From assembly GCF_019703515.2 (NCBI RefSeq), contig NC_059379.1:27804880-27868879 (forward strand): 64,000 bases of DNA, in the 5' to 3' direction. Shown piece by piece: positions 47,619 through 58,964 of this stretch. The notes under the pieces are model-generated. The model was not told where the DNA came from. It was given only the letters and a program-made list of their open reading frames with translations, and ran no database searches. The DNA is from Myxocyprinus asiaticus. Taxonomy: Eukaryota; Chordata; Actinopteri; Cypriniformes; Catostomidae. The position numbers were made by a program, and so were the translations under genes. The stretch's first letter is position 1. Each line of letters begins with the position of its first letter.

Positions 47619-48203
47619 CTAAACAGAGAAGACTTGTGAAGAGAGAGACGTTACGTCTAGGTTGTAAAACCTTGCACGTGTTTTGAGAAGACCATCCTGC
47701 TGCAAATCATATATTTTGTAAAGACACACCGTTCGTCCACGCCCATGAGGAGGCCATGATTCTAGTGTGCTAACACCAATTGGGCAAATCTTACCCTGCA
47801 ACTCGTAAGCCAGGGCAATCGCATCAACGATCCAGTGAGAAAGTCTTTGCTTGGAGATGGATATTCCTTTTGTGTGTCTTCCATAGCACACAGAAAGCTG
47901 ATCAGACAGTCTGAACTGGCAGGTGCGCTCAACGTATGCATGTAGCGCCCGCACAGGTCATATCAAATGCAAGGATTGTTCCTCATCCGAATTAAATGGA
48001 GGAGGGAAGATGTCTTGAAGGTGAAACACCTGCGCTCTGAAGTGCGTGGTTAGAACCTTAGGCACATAGCATTTTCTGGGTTTGACAGTGGCTTTTGAAA
48101 GACCAGGACATGAATTGTCAATTAATAGTGCATGTAAGTCATCGACCCGTTTTACTGAGGCCAGAACCAGCAGTAGTGCGGTGTTAATAGAGAGCATGTG
48201 CAA
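47619..48203 (-). pseudogene. DIRS element B tyrosine recombinase, C-terminal part
   Basis: One frame with a single in-frame TGA at about 47958. The upstream part (INTALLLVLASVKRVDDLHA, FHLQDIFPPPFNSDEEQSLH) and downstream part (VRALHAYVERTCQFRLSDQL, KGISISKQRLSHWIVDAIAL, ARFYNLDVTS) match the catalytic half of DIRS tyrosine recombinases. The helix carrying the second-arginine box (HSTRG-type) is replaced by unrelated text (STLESWPPHG), so the active site is broken. The C-terminal Tyr is present in RFYNLD. In DIRS elements this enzyme inserts the circular DNA copy. Confidence 0.8.
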
Positions 48204-48589
48204 ATCAACAGATTACAAAGGCTCGAAGGGAGGCCCTGCGAGCACTTTTAGGACCAAAGTTAGGTCCTAAGTTGGGACTGTAGCTGGCCGAGGTGTATTT
48301 AATTGTCTTGCTCCTCTATAGAAACTCTATGAATAAACCATGGAAGACAGAACGCCGTTGAAACGGGGTGGCCGACATGCAAACTGGATCGTATACCCAT
48401 GTTCGATCATTTTTAGCACCTAATCTGAAATACCCGTAAGGATTCGCCACACGTCTACGTAACAGGACAGAGGGCAATTTGGTTTGTTCATTGTATGATA
48501 AAGTGGGAAAAGAGCTCTTTATTGAGAATGTGTGAGTGTCTCGTGCATGTGCAATGAGCACTGTATTCTTTTTTTGTATTTTTCATAGC

Positions 48590-49195
48590 ATTTATTTTAA
48601 TATGAGACACAGAAACAACATTTTGAACAATATTGTGAACAGCAGTGTTCCAAATAACAGTGGGGAGATGGGGAACAGTGTTGTGTGTCTCCAGTTGAGC
48701 CTTCTTTGGAGCAGACCTGGAGGGAACAGCGAGCTCTGCATTCCGCTCCAAAGGGCGGTGCCCTTTGCTGCACGGCGGGGTTTTTCCAGTCTGCAAAGGG
48801 CGTGCGCTGATACGGCTGCTTCAGTTTGGTCCATGGCTTGCACATAATGTATCGGCATAGATGCGTTACATTGAGATTGAGGGGCTCGCGGGGCGAGGGT
48901 CCACCTCAAATTCATCCTGCTCGACCTCACGGCCCCACCGTGCCGCCTCATGTGATCCCTCAGGTGTCACAGAAGAGGCGGGTGGGAGGGCGTAGGAGGC
49001 TGAATCGTCCCTCAGAACGAGGGCGATTTGCAAGCAAAGCATCTTGAGACTCATGCACTCGTAGTGAGGGCAGCCTGTCTCCATGTGAGCTGTGAATGCA
49101 GCTCTTATGCTGATCTGATGGCGGGATGTGCCTCTCGCACAAGGAACACTTACAGAACGAATCTTTAAAAAGACACGAACATGTAAGCAACTCAC
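48590..49195 (-). pseudogene. DIRS element B gag-like segment
   Basis: Two overlapping minus frames carry the family pattern in pieces: CSLCERHIPPSDQHKSCIH in one, and TGCPHYECMSLKMLCLQIAL then VLRDD in the other. Downstream frames are compositionally similar but not conserved. A frameshift joins the two frames. The RT ORF expected next is absent. Confidence 0.6.
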
Positions 49196-49409
49196 TAGGA
49201 ATCAGGATACTGAAGCAGCCCGTTCACCAGCGAAGCGTCAAGTGGTGAGGCAGAGTGATGTTCGCCTGAGCACTGCAGGAGAGCGAAGAGTCTTCTAGTT
49301 GCCGTGAAGATCCCACCCACTGACTTGTGTAGTTGATGGCGAAGCAGTAGAGTAGTAGTATAGCTTCTAGACGAGAGATGAATCGCTGTCTTGATGGAAG
49401 AAAATTCCG

Positions 49410-49600
49410 AGGAATGGTGTTTGCGCGCCTGCTTTTATAGCTGTCAGCTTCCCGCCTAAAAGGGCGGGGCTCAAACACCATAGCCAATATTAGAATATTG
49501 GCATTATTGTAGAGAGGTTTCAACTAGGTTGTGTGGAAGGAAACTCACATATGCATTAGCAGAACGTAATGCCAAGTGTACTGAGTCATAAGGGAACTCC
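49410..49600 (-). repeat. DIRS element B right inverted terminal repeat
   Basis: Inverted copy of the left repeat, ending CTGAGTCATAAGGGAACTCC. Read on the minus strand it includes CTATAAAAGCAGGCGC, a TATA-type promoter. Confidence 0.85.
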
Positions 49601-50057
49601 AAATTCACTAAACAGCACACCGCCCCCTCTACTGTCCACTCAGGGAATTGCATGTTATCAATATATAAGAAATAATAAAGCATATCACCACAAAAATAAA
49701 CCAAACAATCATCATATTCACTCAATACATAAATATTTGTGACCAAACTTTTAGGGTGTAACACCACCATGCCACCGTTTGTGAATTTACTTTTCAAATA
49801 TATTCAAATTGGTTTCAAAAATTAGCCAGAGACTAGAAGTTCTGTTGCTACCAATGGCTTGTCCATCCCTGCCTTGATTAAGGCATTTAACTACATTGTG
49901 CCTATGATAAGTTCCACCAGCCCTGGTTGTATGGTGATAAAGATTCTATATTCAGTTACTGAGATATCATGCACTAGACAGACGCCTTTAACCACTGCAA
50001 CAAAAAGATCACACAGGAAGTTGACATTTTGCTAACAAATGTTCCAGTACGCTGGAA

Positions 50058-50177
50058 CAGAGACACTGGTTCCGGTCCCATGGAAACCAGGAAGTAATTG
50101 CGTTCATATTATCAATGATGAACGTGATTCAGACGTTGCATTGTCACTCTAAGATTACATTTTTACGTAACTGATGG
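50058..50177 (+). repeat. tRNA-like SINE-type repeat, copy 2
   Basis: GAGACACTGGTTCCGGTCCC then ATGGAAACCAGGAAGTAATT and ATCAATGATGAACGTGATTC parallel the copy at 34950-35058. It ends near ACGTAACTGATGGTGATGG, also shared. Confidence 0.5.
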
Positions 50178-51803
50178 TGATGGCACCACATTTTTCAAAG
50201 TTTTTGTAAAATTAAAAGTTAAACTTAAAAACATCTTGAGACCCCTCTGATTTTTCCATTCTGTCGTGCTGTAGCTCGCAGTTTTTGAAAACAAGAATAC
50301 ATACAGTGCCCTAACACTCTGTTACTCTGTCTCTCTTTCTTTACAAACTGCCAAAGTGACCGAAATGAATTTGCTGGTTCCTTTGCTAACATCTGTAACC
50401 TTGCCCATATCTTTGGATGCCTGGCCTGAGTATGCATGATGTTCACTCATTATTTTTATCTAATTAATTTCTATCATTCTATTACTCCTGGCTTAACAGC
50501 TGAATTTCAGTCATGCCAAACCAATTACTTCTGCATAATTGTTTCCTCTTCTCCTAATCTCAGTTGTCTTTATCTCCATTCCCATTATTCTCTCTCTAAT
50601 CTTCTGTTGAACAGCTTAATCTCTCCATTAAACCTGTCTTTTTCTCTGTTCTATTTCCACAGCATCCTCTTGTCCCATCTCCTTTTTCCTCCATTGATAT
50701 TCTAGCCATGTTATGTTGCGTCTTTGGTAAATAAGTCTTATTTATCACTCATGATTAGTCTGACACAAACCAGCAACTGCCTCCATTACATTAACATTCT
50801 TGATATGCACATCCAAATCCGTCACACTTCAGAAACCCAAGTGAAACGTTTCAATTAAATTGTTTTAAGAGGAGCCTCTTGATCACAGTCATTTTGTTGT
50901 GCTGTCTGTATGTAATACAAAAGAGTAAGTTAGCTCAAGTTGCACACTATTGTAGCGTTTACTTTATACAACCTGTCCGTTTTATACATATTTGTTATAG
51001 ATGCAGGAAGACGACTAAGAAAGGACCCCCTCCACCCCTCACCCCATTTACAATTTCCTGTTTTGTTTTATATTTTAACATAATATGAAGGACATAAATG
51101 ATAATTATTTCATTAAATTGTTTAAAATTTGTTAAACAATATGTCCTTACTGCAAACACAAAGATGGATGAGTTTTCTGTTGAATTGAATTAGAGATATT
51201 GAATGGAAAGTTTATGTCTGCTGTTACTCCTGTGGAATTGACCTGTCCCTCTTGGTTACTGTTGCTAGGTATTGCAAGCTTTTCACTAGCGCTTGTTCTA
51301 TCAAACATGGAGAGAGAAGCATTCCGATTGAGTGAATTACATCTGGAATGTTTAAATAATATCTTGTTTAACCATGCGTTTATTTAAATAATCATACACA
51401 CAGGGTAGTTTCCCAAAAAGTTTACAGTCTGCCTGAAGGCTGTATTCAAAACGTGTAAATGGGTAAAGAAATGCACAATACAGACTCCCTTTAATAATGT
51501 GAACTCCAGGACTATTTTCACCACTATGTGACCTGATTCAATTAAAAATTAATAAGTTATTAAAAGAATTAAGTTTACCTCAAAGACCCAACAGGGAGGC
51601 CAGAACCTGTTCTGCTTGAATGGATGTCAATGGAGAAGGTGCCTCAGTACAAATTATTAATAAATTGACTGCCTTGACACTATTCTACATGCTTGCCATG
51701 ACATATTCATTTTGGAGAGAGTAATATTCTGAGTTTGCAATGGAAAAGTAGTTGTTAATAGTAGTTTTATAAAGGAAGTCACATTAATTTTGCAACGGGT
51801 AGG

Positions 51804-51907
51804 CAGTGGCGGATTTAGGCATAGGTGACATGGGCATCTTGCCAGTGGTGGCACGGGGCGCCTGCCGGGGTTCGCATAGGGCGCCATACAAGCTAGAACC
51901 GCCACTG
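51804..51907. mobile_element. 104-bp hAT-type MITE with target duplication
   Basis: CAGTGGCGGATTTAG at the left is matched inverted by CTAGAACCGCCACTG at the right (13 of 15). Flanking octamers CGGGTAGG (51796-51803) and CAGGTAGG (51908-51915) agree at 7 of 8 positions, the 8-bp duplication expected of hAT transposases. No coding capacity. Confidence 0.75.
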
Positions 51908-53239
51908 CAGGTAGGATTCATTTAAGGCACTACACATTTCTGTAGCAGAAACAGTAATTGGCTGATGCAAACTTTGAAAGTATTTCAATGAGTGTGTTCA
52001 CACGCACACCAATATGCTGATGACTACCAATATTTAGTTTATTCCAAAAATTTGACAACGCAAGAAAACCGTGTTGACATGAGACTTGAAATCATTTAAT
52101 TATTTTCTGCTTTTAAAGACAAACCATAAATAATTCAAAATAACATGCATGCAACACTTGCTCACTTTGGATAATCCGGCAAGAACACTGGTTAAGGTGT
52201 TTACATGCAACACTAAATCAGGGTAATGGGCGAAAATCAACATGTGGCGATCAGTTTTGGCTTAAACTTATCCTTAAATGCAAGTTGAGAGATATTGACT
52301 GTTAAGCTTTTTCCAGTGATACAGACACAGAGGTTGCCATCACCTGCTTATACAAGAAAAGCAATATTAGAGCATAGTATTTCCATTACTTTTCATTTTT
52401 TTCATGTTCAAAGAGTAGCTGTTCATTTCGATTACATTGCAAAGTCTATATCCATAAAATACATTATTTGCTTTCTGACATTTCCACCTTATGTGTAACA
52501 GTAGTCCCATATTTCACACAGTAAAAGCAGAAGTAAAAGATGTTTGCACAATCTGCATTTTAGTGGTTCAGCTTCTATAATTAGACAAACCAGGTCCCAT
52601 TCATTAGCAGTCATGTCATTGCGAGTGAGTTGTTTGTGTTAGCTTGTGAAATGACATTCAGCTGCTGCCATTCTGTCAGCCAGAAGGCTTTTTAAATCTG
52701 CTGTGTGGCCTTTTAGGACAGAATAATATGACTCGAACATTCAAGACTTCCCTTTCGCCTTTATTTTATTCGGTCCATGAAAGAAAATGACACATATCAG
52801 TGGACTGGTGTTGATTGTGCTTAAAAATGCAGGAAGCGAAACATGAAACAAACATGGTAGAAGGATCAAACATCTCATGGGAGCGTGGGAGTGCTGCCAC
52901 ATTTAGGTGGTAGAATGGTATTCTCATTTTCCATCAGTGACCCCAGATCATAGTAAACAGACCAAACAAATTATTTAAATAAAAAATGCAATTTGACTGC
53001 ATAATAATATTTAGTTATGCAGTATTAAGTTTAATTTAAGTTCAATATTTATTAAATATTCTTTTATGGTGCATAAGAGACCTGAAATGTCACTGTGCTA
53101 AAACGTCACTGGTGACCAATTGTTCAATGGAACGCCTTGCATGTTCTGTCTTAAACACTGTTATTAAAAAACCATTTACACATTCTAAAGATTGTAAATT
53201 GTATGTATAACTTACACTTTAATTGAATGAATGGACACA

Positions 53240-54150
53240 TTATATGTGCTGGTGACCCTAGGTGGCGCTATAATAAACACTTTTACATTTTGACTCATTT
53301 CTCTGCAACCTTAAGGGCTAAAATCAAAATTATTTTTTACCTTCACTTCCTTGAGTAAAGCCATACATATTGTTTTCATTTCTGTCTATAATTTTTTCCC
53401 GCCATTTTGAATTTTTCCCGCCATTTTGACGTTTAGAAGATGTCAGCAAAGTTTCGTACAATTTCACCCCTAGGGGGTGCTACAACTAAAAAACTGTCAT
53501 AACTTTACTGCCGTTAGAGCGAAAAAGTTCAAATTAAATATGCATCTTCTTTGGTTCAAATGCTAAAATATTCTTAAAAAATCGATTAGACAAATTAACA
53601 AATATTGGCCACTGGCAGCCATCAAATTTCAGCACCTTATAACTCTTATTGGGAATGGCCAAGGGTTATGGAAATTACTATATACAAGCAGGGTGTCAAC
53701 TCGAAGCCACATATCAAATTTTTTAAAAATCGGCCACACATTGGTGGTATAATTAGCTAATTCGCCTTTTTGCTCATAACTCCGGAACCGTATAGGCTAC
53801 AATACAAATTTGTAGCATCTCTGAATCCACTTGAACTTCTATTTCCACAAGAAACTTTTTTTTTTTTTTACAATTTCTATTTATTTGAAAAACCTAATTT
53901 TTCAAACTCGTCCTAGGCCGTTTGCCAGATTTTTACGAAACTTGGTGTATATCATCTACAGACCCTCCTGACAAAAAGTTATCAAAATAATTTTGATGCG
54001 TCGAATCATTCCACAGATATAAGCAAATATGTTTTGGGCGTGGCCTATAATGAATAATTAGCCTGTATCTTGTGTGTGCAGTTTTAACAATGCAACTTCT
54101 GATATTCAAGCATATCTGAAGCTGAGACAAAAGTTAGTGGGACCTTTTAG
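53240..54150. repeat. interspersed repeat with GGTGGCGCTATAA / AGGGGGTGCTACAA boxes
   Basis: CCTAGGTGGCGCTATAATAA, CCCCTAGGGGGTGCTACAAC, CATAACTTTACTGCCGTTAG and CATAACTCCGGAACCGTATA are phrases of a widespread fish non-coding repeat, present here in two or more decayed units. Its ends and class cannot be fixed from this copy. Confidence 0.45.
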
Positions 54151-54752
54151 TTTTAGTCGTTTTTAATGATTTACTTTATAAATGACACTGCACTGATGTA
54201 ACGTGCATTTGATTATAAAGTGTATGATATCCCAATACATGATACCAATAATCAACATTTGAAATGCTATCAATAGAAATTTGAATTTAATATATATATA
54301 TTTGATTATTTATTAAATTTACTTTCAATTTCTGTGTTCATTTTGCTGACAGTATTGAACTTATTTCAGAGAAAATGTCTAATCAAAATGAATGATACAA
54401 TTATTTATTTTTTGTCTCAGAAACAGCGGTGGACTAATTACATTTTTCTGTTGTGTGACTTTGTTGAATTTCCTTGAATTCCCCATTCAAATTTAACATC
54501 CTTTGGTGCGTGGCCAATTCACTTCGGTGTGTGGGCAAGGAACACAAAACTCCATAAGATGTTGGTTAATGGAGAAAAATAACCTTGGGAGAAACTAGGC
54601 TCACTGTGGGGGCCAGTTCCCCTTTGGTTAAACAACATGAATATAATGCCAATATTAGTTATTTGTGTGCAGTGCAAGTCATGCGTTTTAAATTTGTAAA
54701 TTAAGTTAAGGTTAAGGTCCAATGTTTTAAAAATACAAATAAAAAAAATAAA

Positions 54753-54758
54753 TAAATA

Positions 54759-54813
<55 letters not shown>
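54753..54813. repeat. AT microsatellite with A-rich flank
   Basis: (AT)n follows AAATAAATAAATAAAA runs and borders the apparent 3' end of the minus-strand LINE. It could be derived from the LINE tail. Confidence 0.9.
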
Positions 54814-54818
<5 letters not shown>

Positions 54819-55504
54819 TTATTTTTTATTTTTTTATGAACTGTAAGATTAATTACTAATGTCTTTGAAGTCCATCCTGGATTAGCTGCAGAAGTTCACA
54901 TAGATGCATTGTTCTTTGTTAGTTGGCTGATGAAGGCTTTTGTTGGCAGTTAAATGATAGTCTATGTATTCCATTTCAAGAGTGTAGTCCATCAATAGAC
55001 AAAGGTGATGCAGGCAGAGATCAATGATGAGGTGCATCGCAGTTAAACCTGCAGGGCATTTCGGTGAGGTTCGGTGGGGTCCATCCTAAGTCCAAGGTTC
55101 AGGCTGTGGCATAAGAAGTATGCGATGTCTTACAGTTGGAGTTGGCATCAGTTCATCCTCTGAAGTCAAAAACTGAAGTAATGTCTAGCTAGCACTGGCT
55201 GCAATTTGACGTCATCTCTCAGCGACATGTAGCAGTGGAGTCCGACACCAAGCAGAAACGGAGCTGGATCTGGCAGGCTCTGGTAACCTCGGGATATGAA
55301 TCCTGAGGTTGAGACATGGAAACAAATAGAATAATATTAGCATAGATGCCATTCAATTTTGTGCAGAATTATAGATCATGATGGATGTTTCTGGTTCCGG
55401 CAGGCCTAACTAAAGCAGCGTAATTGTGAGTTGATGGATAAATTAGGTGTATGCCTGGCTAAATAGAGGAGTCTTTAGTCTACACTTAAACTGAGTGAAT
55501 GTGT

Positions 55505-56231
55505 CTGCGTCCTGAACAGTGTGAGGAGTTAATAATATTAAGAAGAGGTTCTGAGATTACTGGGAATACCTCTTTTAAGAGCTTAGTTGGTATTGGATCT
55601 AAAATACATGATGTGGCTTTTGATTTTTTGTTAAGTTTTGTTAGCTCTTCATGACATATAACAGCGAAGGATTGAAGTTGCTCGTGAGCAAAATTGACAT
55701 GCTGTTTTCTTATCTGCTGTGACAGTTGATTGCATAGTTCCAATTTTATTTCTGATTATTTCAATTTTATCAGTAAAGAAATTCATGAAGTTATTACTAT
55801 TGTGCTGCGACAGAATATCTGGTTCAGTTGATGCTTTATTCCTAACCAATTTAGCCACAGTACTGAATAAACACCTTGGATTGTTGTGGTTATTTCCTAT
55901 GAGTTTGTTAAAATATGCTGAGCTGGCAGCTTTTAGTGCCTGTCTGTAGCTACAGACACTATCCTTCCATGCACCGCCAAATACCTCTAATTTTATATTC
56001 TTCCACTTGCACACCATTTTCCGAGCTGCTCTCTTGAGAGCATGAGTGTGATCATTGTACCATGGTGTGAGGCTTTTTTCTTTAATTTTCTTTAATCGAA
56101 GGGGGGGTGACACTATCAAGAGTGCTAGAGAAGAATGTATTTATATTTTTTGTTATTTCATCAAGTTCTTCTAGGATTTTTGGCTTACTGAGTATGTGAG
56201 ACAATTCTGGAAGATTATTAGTGAAGCTATC
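55505..56231 (-). pseudogene. LINE spacer and N-terminal RT segment
   Basis: Begins just beyond the solo LTR with SFTNNLPELSHILSKPK, has one frame change near 56100, and continues KSLTPWYNDHTHALKRAARK, then NKLIGNNHNNPRCLFSTVAK. A second frame change leads to KSKATSCILDPIPTKLLKEV then PLLNIINSS, the RT fingers motif of CR1/L2-type elements. The sequence then jumps to the LINE's C-terminal tail, losing the catalytic palm. The order matches intact LINE ORF2 between endonuclease and RT. Confidence 0.75.
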
Positions 56232-56583
56232 TGTGGAGCGGGACGTGGTCATGTGTCTGTCACTGGGGAGAGAGGATGCGGTAAGGACCATCACCTGGTG
56301 ATTGTTAACACTAAACACCTGTGTCTCATTACAGTGACGACGGAGACAGGCTTGAAAAGGCTGCCGAGAACGCCGGAGAGACAGAGAGAGTCAGGGACAA
56401 AGAGACCTGAAGTTGTGAAACTAAAGTGTATATTCTGTTGTGAAGCTGAAAAGCCAGTGCTCTCTTGTGAAACTGAAAAGCCAAAGACTGTGTTTGTTAG
56501 ACAGAAAAAAAAACATTAAATCTTGACTTACCTGGACTGCCACCCTGCTCCCCGCTTCCTTCCTTATCATTGGAACTTCTACA
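56232..56583 (+). mobile_element. solo LTR (352 bp) inserted in the LINE
   Basis: Starts TGTGGAGCGGGACGTGGTCA and ends GGAACTTCTACA, i.e. TG...CA termini. It is flanked by a perfect 5-bp direct repeat CTATC (56227-56231 and 56584-56588). The LINE reading frame is continuous when the insert and one CTATC are disregarded, proving a later insertion. ATTAAA near 56515 suggests plus orientation. No internal retroelement sequence remains; probably a Ty3/gypsy-type or ERV LTR left by LTR-LTR recombination. Confidence 0.85.
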
Positions 56584-57310
56584 CTATCTTTAGTGGTTGA
56601 AAGAATAGTTCTACCTGAATGATAGCATGGTGTAGATTGAATAACATTAGCTGATCGCAACAAACAAGAGACGAGGTAATGATCTGAGATGTCATCGCTC
56701 TGCGGTAGAATTTCTATTGTATCAACATCAACTCCATATGACAGAATTAAATCTAGTGTATGATTATGGTGATGAGTTGGTCCTGTCACATTTTGTCTGA
56801 CTCCAAGAGAGTTGAGAATATCGATAAATGCTAATCCCAATGTGTCATTTTCATTATCTGTGTGAATGTTGAAGCCACCAACAATTAAAGTTTTATCTAC
56901 AGTAACTACTAGATCAGATAGAACATTTGCAAATTCACCAAGGAAACCAGAGTAAGGCCCGGGTGATCTATATACTGTAGCAAGGGCAAAAGACGACAGA
57001 TATTTTTTATTTATATCTGACGGTGTCATATTAAGCATTATTAGTTCAAAAGACTTAAACTTATATCCTGTCCTCGGAGTAACACTGAAAACGTCACTAT
57101 AAATTGTAGCAACACCTCCTCCTCGACCCCTCAGATGAGGCTCATGTTTATAACAATAACTTGGGTGGGGGGGAGTAGATTCATTTAAACTAATATAATA
57201 ATCCGGTTTAAACCAGGTTTCAGTCAAACAGTGCATCCAAACTATGATCTGTAATAATTTAATTTACAGTTAGTGCTTTGGTAGAAAGAGATCTAATGTT
57301 TAGTAGCCCT
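56584..57310 (-). pseudogene. LINE apurinic-type endonuclease domain
   Basis: The frame from 57236 reads CLTETWFKPDYYISLNEST, then RGRGGGVATIYSD, YRSPGPYSGFLGEF, LIVGGFNIHTDNENDT and SDDISDHYLVSC. These are the E, N/D and SDH-type signatures of APE-like LINE endonucleases; GGFNIH replaces the more usual GDFNIH. Upstream, another frame carries LLNIRSLSTKALTVN and ITDHSLDAL with a stop between, so the ORF start is frameshifted. The frame is cut at 56583 by the LTR insertion. The domain nicks target DNA for reverse transcription. Confidence 0.8.
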
Positions 57311-57708
57311 ACCTTCATATTTATTTATTTTTTGCTGTCCTGTTGTTGTCCATTGATCAATTTCTATACTATATTTTAACCTTTTCTGAAAAAAGTGTGA
57401 GTGGTGCTTACCAGTACAAAACTTTTTGCTAGGGTGTTGTTATGCGGTGGCTATGGTGTTCTGAGTGGTTGCTCACTGGCTCAAGTCTAGTGATGTTTCC
57501 TTCGTGGAACAATCAGTCTTTTTGAACAAATCTTTTAAGCGAAGGAATCATTCACCTCAATATACTGACTGATATTACTGATACTGATATTACTGGTTCA
57601 CTGACATCTCTCCCTTTCAAAGTCAATGTGTTCTTGTCAAGTCAAAAGAACCTACTCTCAAGTCCATAGCACAACCAATGCGGAAATGAGTAATGCACCA
57701 AAGTTTAA

Positions 57709-58143
57709 AGGTGCTGTAAGCAATTTTTTCATGGAAAAATATGCAAAACATTTTCCTACTCCCTTAAAGATATTAATGAAAAAAGTGTCCTGAGATATCT
57801 CACTGGTCTCTGTGACAGCTATAGACTTTGTAAACAGCAAACAAAAATGTGTCCACAGACCGTGGACATTGACGCTTTTCACCTGTCAATCATTTTGCTC
57901 GTTCTCTTGTTCTCGTATTTGAAGCAGATTATTGAGGCTATGATTCATAGTGTTTGTCAGTTGAGTGTGCTATTGTGCCACTGTTGAATTTGACAGATAC
58001 AGGAACAACCAATGCTGCTCTTTTGCTCGGTTTTGGTCTCAAAATGATCTTTGGCGGGCAGAGTTTTGGAATGAGAGGGTGTGATTAATTCAACGGCTCA
58101 GTCACATGAAAGCTTCAGAATGCTAAAATCACTTACAGCACTT
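57709..58143. mobile_element. TTAA-flanked non-autonomous DNA transposon (435 bp)
   Basis: AGGTGCTGTAAGCAATTTT at the left is matched inverted by AAAATCACTTACAGCACTT at the right. TTAA lies directly outside both ends (57705-57708, 58144-58147). Its terminus differs from the 35256-35821 element but the organisation is the same. The minus-strand open frame 57658-57882 is not a gene. Confidence 0.65.
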
Positions 58144-58336
58144 TTAAACCCCTAACCTCATATAAAAGCAATGAGTGATAAGTGATGTAGTGTCCTCATA
58201 AGGATAGCCACACCAGCACCTGTCTCTCAGTGTGTCATAGAATTGTATCACTCCTATAATTCCCTGCTCTCAATATTAACAGGAGGCTTTCATTTACCTG
58301 AGGTCAGACTTAATGTCCCCAGAGCAGTTTTCATCC

Positions 58337-58361
58337 TCTCTCTCTCTCTCTCTCTCTCTCG
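58337..58361. repeat. CT microsatellite
   Basis: (CT)n of about 25 bases, roughly 290 bases before the next rab26 exon. Confidence 0.9.
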
Positions 58362-58648
58362 TGAATGCCATTTTTCCATGGTTTTCCTTATTAGCTCATT
58401 TCTTGGCTGGTGCAAATTCACCCTATCAAAATGTCAGTGGTTTATTGATTAAATATCTATCTCCTTTTAATGACTTTGACTCTAATACTAGGTCAGAACT
58501 ATGGCCTTTTTCTTCAAGGATTCATTTCTAAACTTTATTGGTGCCTTAAACCTGAGATACAATAGTGTTTGTGTTATGCATGTGTGAGATTATTGTTATT
58601 TCCCGTAAATTTACAATACAATTGCTGTCAGTTGTTCTCTCTCCACAG

Positions 58649-58714
58649 GCCTGGCTCACAGAGATACATGAGTTTGCTCAGCAGAATGTAGTCATCATGC
58701 TCCTGGGTAACAAG
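58649..58714 (+). CDS. rab26: Rab26-like small GTPase, coding exon (helix 3 to NK)
   Basis: Exactly 22 codons, AWLTEIHEFAQQNVVIMLLG then NK; phase 0 at both ends. AWLTEIHE is shared by Rab26 and Rab37. The exon ends after Asn-Lys of the guanine-specificity motif NKxD, whose Asp lies in the next exon. Acceptor CTCTCTCCACAG, donor GTGAGT. Confidence 0.92.
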
Positions 58715-58907
58715 GTGAGTAAAGCATTCTGGGAGGTATCTCAATTAACATGGGCCTTTGAATAGGTCAAGCAGAGAATAACAGTAAGAAGTATTTGGAT
58801 AGCAAAGCGTTTAATTCATAAATAATTTATATAGCAAACATGGTATGTTTAACTGATTCTAGATAATGCATTTGTATTGATTGATTGATTGATTGATTTT
58901 TTTTCAG

Positions 58908-58964
58908 GCTGATGCAACACATGAAAGGGTTGTGAAGAGAGAGGAGGGGGAAAAACTGGCCATG
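58908..58964 (+). CDS. rab26: Rab26-like small GTPase, coding exon (NKAD to KLAM)
   Basis: Nineteen codons, ADATHERVVKREEGEKLAM, separated from the previous exon by only 193 bases. The initial AD completes NKAD (G4). VVKREEGEKLA is the strongest Rab26-type segment. Acceptor TTTTTTTTCAG after a TGAT run, donor GTGAGT. Confidence 0.92.

Larger units (their letters stand above)
46944..49600 (-). mobile_element. defective DIRS1-like retrotransposon, element B
   Basis: About 2.66 kb, reading right to left: inverted terminal repeat (49600 to about 49400), gag-like segment, tyrosine-recombinase segment, internal complementary region (about 47180-47290), inverted terminal repeat (about 47150 to 46944). 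The RT/RNase H block between gag and recombinase is missing. It is related to element A but distinct in sequence, and has the opposite orientation. Confidence 0.8.
54840..57320 (-). mobile_element. defective LINE (CR1/L2-like), RT core deleted
   Basis: Reading on the minus strand: the start of an endonuclease ORF near 57310 (LLNIRSLSTKALTVN), endonuclease to about 56600, a spacer and early RT region (56231-55505), an abrupt join to a C-terminal tail (FTQFKCRLKTPLFSQ-like in another frame, about 55500-55440), then a 3' region to about 54840. A 352-bp LTR interrupts it. The YxDD-containing RT core is missing. Clade is by resemblance only. Confidence 0.75.
19008..58648 (+). other. rab26: rab26 intron, about 39.6 kb
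   Basis: Donor GTAAGA at 19008 and acceptor CTCTCTCCACAG ending at 58648; no other acceptable Rab exon was found between. Stretches with no annotation of their own (19008-20950, 21070-22200, 31265-34945, 35826-37560, 43230-45880, 50180-51800, 51916-53235) show only low-complexity runs and unassigned DNA. Confidence 0.85.
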
